From the NCBI GenBank assembly GCA_017307755.1, contig JAFKGQ010000012.1, positions 496,001-560,000 of the forward strand: a stretch of DNA of 64,000 bases, in the 5' to 3' direction. Made by a program: the position numbers and the translations under genes. Shown one piece after another: positions 18,494-27,861 of this stretch; position 1 is the stretch's first letter, and every line of letters begins with the position of its first letter. The notes below the pieces were generated by a model. The model was not told where the DNA came from. It made no database searches and was given only the letters and a program-made list of their open reading frames with translations. The DNA is from Chitinophagaceae bacterium. GTDB lineage: Bacteria > Bacteroidota > Bacteroidia > Chitinophagales > Chitinophagaceae.

Positions 18494-19798
18494 TCATTTC
18501 CGTACGGGGTGCGATAGAGGGTTTGTGACCCTGGCAGGATTGTTGACGACCCCCGCCATCAACACCACCTGTTGTTGTTTGGCCACTACCAGGTACAGGA
18601 AGGGGTGATCGATCTTGAAGCTCAGGCAGCGTCGGTTGCTCATAAGGCCCGCACTGTCAGGGACGGCTCTGGCGGCAGCGAACGTTCCTCTCTCGTCGAC
18701 GCTGAAACATGTCTTATGATAATATTTTGAAACAGGGGTGCTCTGCCGGGCAGGTTCGTCATACTTCCCCATCAGCAGATCGATGGTGTTTTGCATACCT
18801 TTTTTTGACCGGCTGCACATATTCGAAAGGTCGGAAGATCCGCCCTCATTAAACAGGACACCCAGACCTAATTGTTGTAAGACAGGCCGCATATCCGTGG
18901 TATCGTACGTCTGTTCCCACCGGGGCAAGGAGAGGTCCACCCATTGTGTATTCATCCGCGAAATGGCGTCGTATAATTTTTCCTGTTGCAGGGAGGATGT
19001 AAAGGCGCGGATTGTCTGCCCCATATCGTCAGGCAATACAAGGTACAGGCTATATGCGTTGCCATTCCCGTAAGGGAGCTCTACCATTGTAAAGGAGGTA
19101 TCTGAGTATGTTTTGGCCGGCAAGAGTTTGTGCATAAAAGGAACGGCGGTCCGCTGACCTCCCGGTAAGTAAAAAAAATCCGTTTGGGTATTGGCGGCGT
19201 CAAAGGGGTGCAGCCATCCGCAGCTAAAGCTACAGGCGTTTGTGAGATAGATCAGGTCATTGGGGCGGGTGGTTGACAGCATGAAGGGAAATCGTCTATC
19301 CGTATTTTGCATCGTCCAGCGGTTGATCTTTTCTGCCGCGGACTTTCCGTTGAAAGGCAGGGACTGGACGGTGGAATAATAGTAGGTTTCGCCTACTTCT
19401 CCGAAGGCGGATGCAAGCTTTAATTTTTTACGATTGCACCATATGCCATTGGCCATGGAAAACCGGGCCTGTTTGTCCGCCATTGAAAATTGCTGGACCA
19501 GGTTCTTGCTCAGGGCGTTCAATTGAGGGATGTCCATGTCGATCACCTGCAGGGCCTGTCCGATGGAATCGCGGGTGTCCCTGGCAGCTCCATTGTACAG
19601 GAGGTTTAGGCTGAGATAGACGCCTACGGGAGACACCAGCCGGTTGGCAGTGTCGTCCTTCAGCATGGCGTGCATCAGGGTAAAGGCAAAGCGGTTGCTG
19701 CCACGCACCAGTAGTGAATTTTCGTTGATCCTTGTACGGTAGGAAGGCAATGATACGATGATGGATAGGACGATACTGGCCGGGAAAAACTTTTTCAT
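18494..19798 (-). CDS. Secreted serpin-family protease inhibitor
   Basis: The 434-residue protein has an N-terminal hydrophobic export signal (MKKFFPASIVLSIIVSLPSY) followed by a full-length serpin fold, with NRFAFTLMHAM and LVSPVGVYLSLNLLYNGA matching the conserved start. Near the C-terminus, the hinge of the reactive-centre loop reads DERGTFAAARAV. Counting from the P15 glycine puts the scissile bond near Leu-Met in DSAGLMSN, which predicts inhibition of a chymotrypsin- or elastase-like protease. Phe at P13 and Arg at P9 are unusual in a hinge that normally carries small residues. FKIDHPFLYLVV and VLMAGVVNNP complete the family C-terminus. It may protect cell-surface proteins from predators' or its own proteases. 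It ends 5 bases from the convergent kinase gene. Confidence 0.92.
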   Translation of the reverse strand: MKKFFPASIVLSIIVSLPSYRTRINENSLLVRGSNRFAFTLMHAMLKDDTANRLVSPVGVYLSLNLLYNGAARDTRDSIGQALQVIDMDIPQLNALSKNLVQQFSMADKQARFSMANGIWCNRKKLKLASAFGEVGETYYYSTVQSLPFNGKSAAEKINRWTMQNTDRRFPFMLSTTRPNDLIYLTNACSFSCGWLHPFDAANTQTDFFYLPGGQRTAVPFMHKLLPAKTYSDTSFTMVELPYGNGNAYSLYLVLPDDMGQTIRAFTSSLQQEKLYDAISRMNTQWVDLSLPRWEQTYDTTDMRPVLQQLGLGVLFNEGGSSDLSNMCSRSKKGMQNTIDLLMGKYDEPARQSTPVSKYYHKTCFSVDERGTFAAARAVPDSAGLMSNRRCLSFKIDHPFLYLVVAKQQQVVLMAGVVNNPARVTNPLSHPVRK

Positions 19799-19853
19799 AC
19801 GTTAGGGGCGACGTTTTTCGGCTGGGTAGGGTCCTGAGAGAGCGCCAAATATA

Positions 19854-21413
19854 TTATTTTTTCCTCAATCCTACCAATACGACCCCGTGCCTGCGTACAT
19901 CTGCGATAAACTCCCCTTCGAAAACGCCTATATCCTGCTGTCTCCACAGATCCCGTACAATATACCGGCCGCTGATGCCCAGATCAGACCAATGGAGCGT
20001 TACCCGTTGTACAGCACTGTCGCCGGGGTTGAAAAGTCCCGCCACCTTACTGCCGTCCTCGAGGTCCTTGGCCATTATACCTGCCTCCCCCTGCCGGGAA
20101 ATGACATTGGCTTGTTTTCCCAGCGGGTCCTGGTTGATGGCCAGTACTTCGTCATTGGTGAGCAGGCCCAGGGTAAAGTCGTCCAGCTTTGTCATGTCGC
20201 AACCCAGCAATAAGGGCACTGACATCAGACACCAGGCGCTGATATGAGTGTATTGTTCATCCGGTGTCAGCAGCGTAGGTCTTGGGCCTTTGCCCCAACC
20301 TACATAACCGACGATCATCATATCCGGGTCGTTCCAATGTCCGGGGCCGGCGTAGGGGGCCCATTTGTCCTGGGTGAACAGACGGCTCTTCAGGCTGTTC
20401 CAATTATCCCGGATATCGCCGCCTGTACGCCAGCAATTAGACCATTGCGCCCAGTCGGCCGCTCCTGCAAAGGGCGCGCTGTTGGACAGGCTGAGGATGA
20501 TGTCCCTGCCGCTGTTGCGCAATGCTTCATACATGGCGCGCGTCTCCGGCACTTCGATAGGATTCCAGTCATATTTCAAATAATCGAAACCCCAGGCTGT
20601 CCATTGACGGACGTCGTTGGCAACGAATGTATAGTTGCCGATGGCATAGGGCAGTTGTTTTTTATTACGGGGGATCTTTTCTTTTGTGGCTTCGAAAATG
20701 CCTTCTTCATTAGTGGCTGAACCGCCGATGTGATGGCCGTAGGATTCCACCCAGGGTGTGGAATAAATGCCGATCTTCAGACCCAGGTCATGTACCTGAC
20801 GGCAAAGGGTCTGCATATCCGGGAAGATCGAGCTGTCGGGCATTATGCCATGAAAAGCTCCGCCCCGCCGGCCTTGCCAGCAGTCGTCGATGTTCATATA
20901 GGACCATCCATGATCGATGAGTCCGCTGTTCGCCATGGCCTTTGCACCCGCAAGCACCAACTCCTGCGTGATCTTTGTGGCATAGATATTCCAACTGTTC
21001 CAACCCATGGGTGGGGTCAGGGAGATATGCTCACCCACTATGAGTTTCAGCGACCGGGAGGTATTGCCCGATCTGTTTCCAGCGTGGAGGATGAGGGTGT
21101 ATTCGCCAGGTTTATCGACGGCGCCGGAAAGACGGCCTGTGTTCTTATCCAACTTTACACCGGCCGGCAGCTTGTCCGCGGAAAAAGCGATGGGTCTTGC
21201 GCCGGTGGTGGGGATGGTGAAAAGGATGGGATGTCCCGGTCGCACACCAAATACTTTGGGTCCGTTGATACGTGGCGCGGGACCTGGTTTGGGGGTGAGG
21301 ATGGCCATCGTGTCCGGAAGTTGACTATACACTGGTTCGCTTGTTTGCGCTTGCAGGGCGCCAGTGGTTATCATGCAGCATATCGTTGCTATACAAAAAG
21401 ATCGAAGCAGCAT
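19854..21413 (-). CDS. GH27 secreted alpha-galactosidase with N-terminal putative Ig domain
   Basis: The 519-residue protein starts at the ATG at 21413 (MLLRSFCIATICCMITTGAL), the signal peptide; 14 more in-frame codons upstream are probably untranslated. Residues of about 45-135 are a He_PIG-type Ig domain (PAGVKLDKNTGRLSGAVDKP). The GH27 barrel starts at LTPPMGWNSWNIYATKITQE. The nucleophile is Asp282 in LKYDWN and the acid/base Asp333 in RTGGDIRDNW; the GPGHWNDPDM motif is present. A C-terminal beta domain ends the protein. It releases terminal alpha-D-galactose and probably acts in the periplasm or at the surface. It could serve the downstream polysaccharide utilisation locus, though the surface-protein genes lie between them. 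Confidence 0.95.
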   Translation of the reverse strand: MLLRSFCIATICCMITTGALQAQTSEPVYSQLPDTMAILTPKPGPAPRINGPKVFGVRPGHPILFTIPTTGARPIAFSADKLPAGVKLDKNTGRLSGAVDKPGEYTLILHAGNRSGNTSRSLKLIVGEHISLTPPMGWNSWNIYATKITQELVLAGAKAMANSGLIDHGWSYMNIDDCWQGRRGGAFHGIMPDSSIFPDMQTLCRQVHDLGLKIGIYSTPWVESYGHHIGGSATNEEGIFEATKEKIPRNKKQLPYAIGNYTFVANDVRQWTAWGFDYLKYDWNPIEVPETRAMYEALRNSGRDIILSLSNSAPFAGAADWAQWSNCWRTGGDIRDNWNSLKSRLFTQDKWAPYAGPGHWNDPDMMIVGYVGWGKGPRPTLLTPDEQYTHISAWCLMSVPLLLGCDMTKLDDFTLGLLTNDEVLAINQDPLGKQANVISRQGEAGIMAKDLEDGSKVAGLFNPGDSAVQRVTLHWSDLGISGRYIVRDLWRQQDIGVFEGEFIADVRRHGVVLVGLRKK

Positions 21414-21678
21414 CGTCGATAGAAATTTGTGACGGGCAAAATAAACAAATATCATGGCCCGGACGGGTGGATGCTAAGATTGCTTATTAGTTGGCCAAAA
21501 TGAGGTGGGCCGGCCATAGCGGGAAATGTGAAAAAACTAGGTGATATTATTTATTTTTTATATAGAATTAATGATTAAATTGTGATTATTCCCTCTATTT
21601 AGACTCCTGTCGTACAATTATTATCGCTCGTTTCCAGTTTTTGTAATCTTATTACTTATTCTTTAAAATCCAGTTAGT
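21414..21678. promoter_or_regulatory. AT-rich divergent intergenic region upstream of GH27 and the surface-protein operon
   Basis: This 265-base spacer is strongly AT-rich at 21536-21670 and should carry promoters for the GH27 gene (leftward) and the surface-protein operon (rightward). The stretch 21471-21500 contains ATTGCTTATTAG followed by GGCCAAAAT. It shares the words ATTGCTT and GCCAAAAT with sites upstream of the GH95 gene (27791) and the first SusC gene (36124). No gene is seen in it. Confidence 0.4.
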
Positions 21679-23313
21679 ATGCACCTGTTTACCCAGCGAA
21701 AACCCAAAGGACTTACCCTGTCGTTGATCCTCCTTTTTTCAACCCTCTTAACCCAGGCCCAATTAAAGGTGGGCGACAATCCCACCAATATCCAGAAGTC
21801 GTCTGTCCTGGAACTGGAGAGCACCCGCCAGGGTCTGCTCTTACCTCGTCTGACGGACACGGCAGCCATCAATTTACTGACGCCCCCTGATGGGATGATC
21901 ATTTTTCTTACGTCGGATAAAAGTTTGCGGCTGCGCAGCAACGGCAGTTGGAAAAAGATCGCCGATCTGTCGGATGCCACGGCCAATTGGAGTCTCAGCG
22001 GCAACAGCGGCACGGACTCGGCGCTGAACTTCATCGGTACGGTGGATGGAAAGCCTTTGAGCATGCGGACCAACAATGCCGAGCGTTTACACATCAGCGC
22101 TAATGGGAACATCGGCATCGGCACGGCCACGCCGTCGGCTGCGTTGGATGTCAACGGTTCTGTGAAATTGGAGAACCTGGCAGCCGACACGACGCAACAG
22201 CAGGTGCTGGTGCTGGCTCCGGACGGATCTGTGTACAAACGTACTGTATCTTCCACCGTCTTTCAGAATGCCATCCGTGCCATCAACGGTATCCAGAAAC
22301 AGGCGCTGACGCTGAATGCAGCCGCCAATACGACGGTGGACAGCGTATCGGTGGTCAATACCGCCGCGGATAGCACGATCGTCATCAATCTGCCTGTGCA
22401 GAATGGATCTTCGGCGACAAGGCCCTATGGTTTTCTTACGCTGACAGACTGGAACAAGATCCAAAGCTCCGTGCAGACCATTGCCATCGGCGCCGTAGCA
22501 ACCACTCCCAATGCCAATGGCGCAACGATCGTCGCGGACACTACTTCCCGGACGATCATATTGCATCCTGCGGACGCCACCAACCCTGGTATCGTCACTG
22601 CCGGAGCACAGACCTTTGGCGGGGATAAGACCTTCAACGGCGCTGTTACCTTGAACAATGTCGCGACCAATAGCAACCTGGACACTGTGCTGTTGATCAA
22701 CAGCAGCGGTCTGGTACAAAAAAGACAGGTGAGCGCTGCCGCCTTTGGCAACGCCATCCGTCGTATCAACGGCAATACGGATACTGCGCAATTTATCGCC
22801 TATCGTAATTCCGGGACGGACCTCACTGTGAGCACGAGCAACAACGACTCCGTCTATCTGAATGTGCCGGACGCCGGCATAGGTGCAAGAGGGGTCGTTA
22901 CGACGGCAGCCCAAACGTTTGGCGGGAACAAGAGTTTCCAGGACAGCGTTACGGCTGCGAAAGCAGTGTTAGTGGGCGCCGCCGGCTCTGCCAACTCTAC
23001 TGTACAGGTGAACGGGTCGTTGTCGCTTGCCATCAAGACGGTGACGAGCGCATATACGATAACAGGAGCGGACAATACGGTGCTTGCCAATACTTCATCA
23101 GGCGCCATTGTTATCACGCTGCCTTCCCCGGCCAATATCAGCGGCCGAATTTATACGATCAAGAAGATAGGTAATGGCGGGATCGATAATGCGCTTACGA
23201 TCAATCCTTCTTCCGGCACCATCGATGGGGGGACATCTTATATCATTTATAACGATTACACGTATGTGGCGCTACAGACGGATGGGACCAACTGGTATGT
23301 CATTAAGAAATAA
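21679..23313 (+). CDS. Repetitive secreted surface protein, tail-fibre/adhesin-like
   Basis: The 544-residue protein has an export signal (about residues 1-28, LSLILLFSTLLTQAQ) and a short conserved head (KSSVLELESTRQGLLLPRLT, PPDGMIIF) shared with the next gene. After NIGIGTATPSAALDVNGSV come threonine-, asparagine- and serine-rich beta repeats. AQTFGGDKTFNGAVTL is echoed by AQTFGGNKSFQDSVTA, and IRAINGIQKQ by IRRINGNTDT. The C-terminus (IYTIKKIGNGGIDNAL to the end) resembles the tip region of phage tail-fibre-like proteins. No T9SS sorting motif of the P-N-P type is seen at the end, so how it is retained at the surface is unclear. It is the first gene of a three-gene operon, 27 bases before the next. 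Confidence 0.72.
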   Translation: MHLFTQRKPKGLTLSLILLFSTLLTQAQLKVGDNPTNIQKSSVLELESTRQGLLLPRLTDTAAINLLTPPDGMIIFLTSDKSLRLRSNGSWKKIADLSDATANWSLSGNSGTDSALNFIGTVDGKPLSMRTNNAERLHISANGNIGIGTATPSAALDVNGSVKLENLAADTTQQQVLVLAPDGSVYKRTVSSTVFQNAIRAINGIQKQALTLNAAANTTVDSVSVVNTAADSTIVINLPVQNGSSATRPYGFLTLTDWNKIQSSVQTIAIGAVATTPNANGATIVADTTSRTIILHPADATNPGIVTAGAQTFGGDKTFNGAVTLNNVATNSNLDTVLLINSSGLVQKRQVSAAAFGNAIRRINGNTDTAQFIAYRNSGTDLTVSTSNNDSVYLNVPDAGIGARGVVTTAAQTFGGNKSFQDSVTAAKAVLVGAAGSANSTVQVNGSLSLAIKTVTSAYTITGADNTVLANTSSGAIVITLPSPANISGRIYTIKKIGNGGIDNALTINPSSGTIDGGTSYIIYNDYTYVALQTDGTNWYVIKK

Positions 23314-23340
23314 TCTGACTCCTGATCAAAATATACCGTC

Positions 23341-26175
23341 ATGCGCATTGCCTTCTTGCTGTTGGCAGGAGTCGCGTTGTTGTTATCCGGCAATACGGCT
23401 TTCTCTCAGCAGTTGAAACTGGGGCTAAACCCTTATACGGTGCAAAAATCGGCGTTGCTGGAGTTGAATTCCACTAACCAGGGGTTATTATTAGCCAGGA
23501 TCACGGATACTACCCTGATCAACGCAAATACGCCGCCGGATGGGATGATCATATATTTTACACCTACCCGGCAACTGATGATCAGGTCAAACGGCGGCTG
23601 GCAAGCGCTTACCACATCGTCGTCGCCTGTATTTTCATCGTTTACGTCCGGGTCTATCCCTTACATCGGCACAGGAGGCGCGTTGTCGCAGAATAATGCC
23701 AACCTGTTCTGGGATGCCACCAATTTACGAATGGGCATCGGTACGTCATCACCAGCCACGGCCCTGCACGTGGTGGGTACGAATCCGCTGACGCTGACGG
23801 GGGTTCAGACGGGCACCAGCACCAGTGCCGACAGTTTGCTTACTATCACCAGCGGGCTGGTACGTAAACTGCCCATCTCCACGTTTGTCTCCACGGGGAA
23901 CGCCTGGCTGCTGGGAGGAAATACCGTCACTACGGCAAAAAACCTGGGTACCATTGACAACAACGATTTGCCTTTTATTACAAATAATACCGAAAAGATG
24001 CGTCTCAGCGCAACAGGGAATGTAGCGATCGGAGCCTCATCCTTTAATGCAAGCAATCCTGAAAAATTACTGGTGCAGGCAGGCACTACTTCTTCCTTTA
24101 ATCTTGTACAGGGGCATGGGAAGATAAATAATTACCTCCAGTTGAATATCCAAAATGATTCTGCCGGGACTTCAGCCAGCTCGGATCTGGTGGCTACTTC
24201 CGACAATGGCAATGAAGTTTCAAACTTTGTTGACCTGGGAATTAACTCCAGCGCTTTTACGGGTACAGGTGTTATCGGTGGCGCTAACAATGCTTACCTG
24301 TACAGTACGGGAAATGATTTCGCCATTGGCAACGCGACCGCGGGCAAGTCCTTGCTTTTTTTTACGGGAGGCACCGCCAGCTCCAACGAGGTCATGCGGA
24401 TCAATGGCAGCGGTAATGTCGGCATAGGCACTACCTCGCCTTCCACGGCCCTCCATGTGGTGGGAACGAATCCGCTGACGCTCACGGGCGTGCAGACGGG
24501 CACCAGCACCAGTACGGACAGTCTGCTGACTATCACCAGCGGGCTGGTGCGGAAGATACCGACTTCCACCTATACTTCGGCCGGCAATTTCTGGGCGCTG
24601 GGGGGTAATACCGTAGGCTCGTTAAAGAACTTTGGCACAGTAGATGCATTTGATCTTCCCTTTATCACAGGCAACACCGAAAGAATGCGGCTCAGCAGCA
24701 CGGGGAACCTCGGTCTTGGCAGCAGCAGCTTTGACGGCACTGCGCCTGAAAAATTATTGATCAGTGCAGGCTCCACCAGCTCTTACAACCTGTTGGTTGC
24801 AAAGGGCAGCAAGAATGGGTATCTCCAATTTAATATTCAGAACCAGTCTTCACAAGGACAGGCCAGTACGGATATAGTGGCCACTGCGGACAATGGGACC
24901 AGCAAAACTTCCAATTATGTGAACCTGGGTATTAACGGCAGCGGCTACAATAATGGCACCGGCGGAATACTCGGTAGTGCAAATACCGTCTACCTGTACA
25001 GCGCTGCACAGGATTTTGTGATAGGAAACTCGACGGCTTCAAAGAACCTGATCTTTTTTACGGGGGGGACGGCCACCGGCAACGAGGCTATGCGGATCAA
25101 CGGCAGCGGTAAGGTCGGTATCGGCACTACCTCGCCTTCTACGACCTTGCACGTGGCCGGTACAAACCCGCTGACGCTCACGGGTGTGCAGACGGGTACC
25201 AGCACCAGCGCTGACAGTCTGCTGACCATTACCAGCGGATTGGTGAGGAAGATCCCGGTTACAGGCAACTACTGGGCATTGAATGGGAATACGGTGGGGG
25301 CTGTGAAGAACCTTGGTACTGTGGATGCATTTGACCTGCCTTTTATTACGAACAATACGGAAAAGATGCGTATCACCAGCACGGGCAATGTAGGTATCGG
25401 CGCCTCTACTTTCGACAACACCAACCCCGAGAAGCTACTGGTACAGGCTGGTATCACCTCGTCCGTTAATCTCATCGGAGGTCATGGGAAGATCAACAAT
25501 TATTTACAGCTCAATATCAAGAATGATTCGGCCGGCACGGCCGCCAGCTCGGACCTGGTGGCTACGGCGGATAACGGGACTGAGACGGTGAATTATGTCG
25601 ACTTTGGTATCAATTCCAGCGTCTTTACGGGTACAGGTGTCATTGGCGGCGCCAATAACGCCTATCTGTATAGTACGGGAAATGATTTTGCGATAGGCAA
25701 CGGCACCAGCGCCAAGTCGCTGATCTTTTTTACAGGCGGCGTCGGTTCGAATGAAAGGATGCGGATCGACGGCAGTGGGAAGGTAGGGGTCGGCACCACC
25801 ACGCCGGCGGCTCAACTGGACGTGGCAGGCACTTTCAAACTGGGGGCTACAGGCACAGTTGGAAAAAATGTCATCAACGTCGCTTATACCCTTCCGTCGG
25901 CGCAGGCCATACAGACAGGTGTCGCCGGTATCCTGGGTTTTACTTTTAACGCGGGCGTTACAGATGTAAATGTCACGCTCACCTCCAATTTGCCAGGTTC
26001 TGCAAGGGCGACGGTGACTGTGTCCACGGACCAGGACCTGCCGGGTTATGTTTCCATAGCATCCGCCCGGCTTACGTCCACCACCAACGTGAGGATACGA
26101 TTTCTAAATAACAGCACTACAGCTGCCAGCCTGCCGGCGGGTATGAACCTGTACATTACAATTTGCGAGTTTTAA
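23341..26175 (+). CDS. Surface protein with three about 230-residue tandem repeats
   Basis: The 944-residue protein has a signal peptide (MRIAFLLLAGVALLLSGNTAF) and the same head as its upstream neighbour (KSALLELNSTNQGLLLARIT, PPDGMIIY). Residues of about 132-815 are three tandem copies of a unit that starts GIGTTSPSTALHVVGTNPLT and runs through SADSLLTITSGLVRK, PEKLLVQAG and NAYLYSTGNDFAIGN. A partial fourth start (GVGTTTPAAQLDVAGTF) precedes a unique C-terminal domain. The GIGTTSP motif also occurs in phage tail-fibre and chaperone-linked proteins, hence 'fibre-like'. No catalytic motif and no T9SS tail are visible. It may form an elongated surface fibre for adhesion. Confidence 0.75.
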   Translation: MRIAFLLLAGVALLLSGNTAFSQQLKLGLNPYTVQKSALLELNSTNQGLLLARITDTTLINANTPPDGMIIYFTPTRQLMIRSNGGWQALTTSSSPVFSSFTSGSIPYIGTGGALSQNNANLFWDATNLRMGIGTSSPATALHVVGTNPLTLTGVQTGTSTSADSLLTITSGLVRKLPISTFVSTGNAWLLGGNTVTTAKNLGTIDNNDLPFITNNTEKMRLSATGNVAIGASSFNASNPEKLLVQAGTTSSFNLVQGHGKINNYLQLNIQNDSAGTSASSDLVATSDNGNEVSNFVDLGINSSAFTGTGVIGGANNAYLYSTGNDFAIGNATAGKSLLFFTGGTASSNEVMRINGSGNVGIGTTSPSTALHVVGTNPLTLTGVQTGTSTSTDSLLTITSGLVRKIPTSTYTSAGNFWALGGNTVGSLKNFGTVDAFDLPFITGNTERMRLSSTGNLGLGSSSFDGTAPEKLLISAGSTSSYNLLVAKGSKNGYLQFNIQNQSSQGQASTDIVATADNGTSKTSNYVNLGINGSGYNNGTGGILGSANTVYLYSAAQDFVIGNSTASKNLIFFTGGTATGNEAMRINGSGKVGIGTTSPSTTLHVAGTNPLTLTGVQTGTSTSADSLLTITSGLVRKIPVTGNYWALNGNTVGAVKNLGTVDAFDLPFITNNTEKMRITSTGNVGIGASTFDNTNPEKLLVQAGITSSVNLIGGHGKINNYLQLNIKNDSAGTAASSDLVATADNGTETVNYVDFGINSSVFTGTGVIGGANNAYLYSTGNDFAIGNGTSAKSLIFFTGGVGSNERMRIDGSGKVGVGTTTPAAQLDVAGTFKLGATGTVGKNVINVAYTLPSAQAIQTGVAGILGFTFNAGVTDVNVTLTSNLPGSARATVTVSTDQDLPGYVSIASARLTSTTNVRIRFLNNSTTAASLPAGMNLYITICEF
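23734..25785 (+). repeat. Three in-frame tandem repeats of 687, 696 and 669 bases
   Basis: The copies run 23734-24420, 24421-25116 and 25117-25785, corresponding to 229, 232 and 223 codons. Each starts at the Gly-Ile-Gly-Thr motif. The first and third copies look closer to each other (for example GHGKINNYLQLNI and TGTGVIGGANNAYLYSTGND) than to the middle one, which differs in its second half (KGSKNGYLQFNIQNQSSQGQ). Copy number may vary by recombination. Confidence 0.85.
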
Positions 26176-26183
26176 AAACCATC

Positions 26184-27782
26184 ATGAGGAGATGTAAACA
26201 TACCGTTCTTTTTCTGTTGATATCATCCGGCTTTATCGGAACGATCCACGCTCAGACGGGCTTTTATGTCCCTCAGCAGGGAAAGGTCTTTTTCACGGGC
26301 AGTACGTCCACCATCTTCTCCGACGTCAACCTGCAGGGGCAGCTGGGGGTGGGGAGGAATGCTACCGTAAACTTTAAAGGACGCAAATGGGTGAGCGCAC
26401 CTGCCGCGGATATTACGGATGAAAAAGGAGGCCGCGGCCTCGGCGGTATGATCCGCTTTCTTTCTCCTGACTCGGGGGGAAAGCAGCAATCCATCACTTC
26501 CGGGTACAATGCCGCCACGCGTACGGGGCCTGTTTTTACCAATCTTACCATCGAGAACATTTCGGGGGTCCGGCTGCTTTCCAGCAGCATGAAGGTTCGC
26601 CGGTGGCTTAATTTTGTCGCCGGGACGCTGGATGTGGATGACAATATCCTGGTGGTGGGTGATAATAACGCGGGCATGATCACGGGGTATAACGATAAGA
26701 ACTTTGTCATCACACCGGGTACTTCTTCCAACGGAGGGTTCCTTTTGCGGGAGCGGCTTACGGCGGCGGGCGGGGTGGTGGTGTTCCCTGTGGGCACTGC
26801 GGCGGGGCACTATACTCCCGCGGGTCTGCGGGTACACAGCCGGCTGCCGGACGATTTTTATGTGCGTGTATCCGACGGCGTGAAGGGGCGTCTGACGGAG
26901 GGACAGGACCTGTCCGAGTGGAGTGTAAACAAGACCTGGCAGATAGGACAACTGCAGCATCCGGGCGAAGACATCGTGGAGATCACGTTGCAGCACGATC
27001 TGCAGGATGAGGGCTTACAATTCATAGGCAACAGACAGACGGCCTACGTCTCCCAATATGCCAACGGGTCATGGGACATCGGGTATCCACAAGGCGGACC
27101 CGGACCTGGGTTCCTCACCACCGGCATGCCCCTGGCGGGTGGTGGGACCAATACCCGCAGCTTCCGGTACACCATGTCCCAGGCGTCCTATTTTACAAAG
27201 TTTGCGGGTTATAACGATACGGCGCGCAACAGGACAAATCTTTGGTTCAGCGCTTATCGTACGAGCAGGGAGAATGTATATGTATACTGGACCACGAACC
27301 CCGAGATCCGGAATAAATATTTTGTGGTGCAGCGCAGGCTGAGTACGGAGACGGCATTCAGCAACCGGGATACCCTTCTTTCCAGGGCCATCAGCGGCGT
27401 GAGCTTTAATTACCTGGATTATCATATCGACGACTCCAACAGCTATGCGGGCACCAGCTTTTACCGTCTGCAGATGATGGACTACAATGGCAATATCTCC
27501 TATTCCAACATTGTGGCTGTGGGGGGAGTGCCGGATGGTTTTGGCTGGACGCTTTGGCCCAATCCTACACCCGGCAGGTTTTTCGTAGGCATCAGCAGGC
27601 CGTCGGCCGTGAGGGAGGTCCTGGTATGGGATATCGTGGGACGGCTGGTGTTAAGACAGCAGGTGAATAATCGCGGGCTCATAGAAATGTACCTGGATGT
27701 AAAAGGCGCCTATGTTATAGGGCTGATCCCCGCGGATGGAGATCACATCGAAACAAAGAAGCTGATCGTAATAGGCGACTGA
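26184..27782 (+). CDS. T9SS-sorted surface protein, third member of the surface operon
   Basis: The 532-residue protein starts at the ATG at 26184, 8 bases after the preceding stop. The signal peptide is about residues 1-24 (HTVLFLLISSGFIGTIHAQ). The middle is beta-rich, with FTNLTIENISGVRL and a mid-domain around LNFVAGTLDVDDNILVVGDN as in Bacteroidota surface proteins. The last about 80 residues form a type IX secretion type-A sorting domain (WTLWPNPTPGRFFVGISRP, then VLVWDIVGRLVL and a C-terminal KKLIVIGD). It should cross the outer membrane by T9SS and be anchored to the surface. As the only gene of the three with a sorting tail, it could be the anchor or cap for the two fibre-like proteins; that is inference. 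Confidence 0.85.
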   Translation: MRRCKHTVLFLLISSGFIGTIHAQTGFYVPQQGKVFFTGSTSTIFSDVNLQGQLGVGRNATVNFKGRKWVSAPAADITDEKGGRGLGGMIRFLSPDSGGKQQSITSGYNAATRTGPVFTNLTIENISGVRLLSSSMKVRRWLNFVAGTLDVDDNILVVGDNNAGMITGYNDKNFVITPGTSSNGGFLLRERLTAAGGVVVFPVGTAAGHYTPAGLRVHSRLPDDFYVRVSDGVKGRLTEGQDLSEWSVNKTWQIGQLQHPGEDIVEITLQHDLQDEGLQFIGNRQTAYVSQYANGSWDIGYPQGGPGPGFLTTGMPLAGGGTNTRSFRYTMSQASYFTKFAGYNDTARNRTNLWFSAYRTSRENVYVYWTTNPEIRNKYFVVQRRLSTETAFSNRDTLLSRAISGVSFNYLDYHIDDSNSYAGTSFYRLQMMDYNGNISYSNIVAVGGVPDGFGWTLWPNPTPGRFFVGISRPSAVREVLVWDIVGRLVLRQQVNNRGLIEMYLDVKGAYVIGLIPADGDHIETKKLIVIGD

Positions 27783-27861
27783 TCAGGAATGCCAAAATTG
27801 CTTAGTATTTTGGCAGCCAGGGGGAATAAAAAAAGCGGGAAAATCCCCATTTTACACTTTT
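27783..27861. promoter_or_regulatory. Perfect 9-bp inverted repeat upstream of the GH95-lyase gene
   Basis: TGCCAAAAT at 27790-27798 is perfectly complemented by ATTTTGGCA at 27807-27815 with an 8-base loop. No T-run follows, so it is a weak candidate terminator for the surface operon and a better candidate operator for the polysaccharide operon that starts at 27862. Thirteen bases (GCCAAAATTGCTT, 27791-27803) recur exactly at 36124-36136, ahead of the first SusC gene. Confidence 0.5.

Noticed and set aside
22087..22914. Reverse-strand open frame inside the first surface-protein gene
   Set aside because: It mirrors the repetitive sense-strand sequence and has no export signal or domain, so it is a shadow of repeat composition.
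23734..25785. CRISPR-like or transposon-like repeat array
   Set aside because: The repeats are about 680 bases, in frame and protein-coding with no spacers, so they are domain duplications in a surface protein.
27790..27815. Rho-independent terminator after the surface operon
   Set aside because: The hairpin is real but is followed by G-rich sequence, not a T-run, so I list it as a likely operator.
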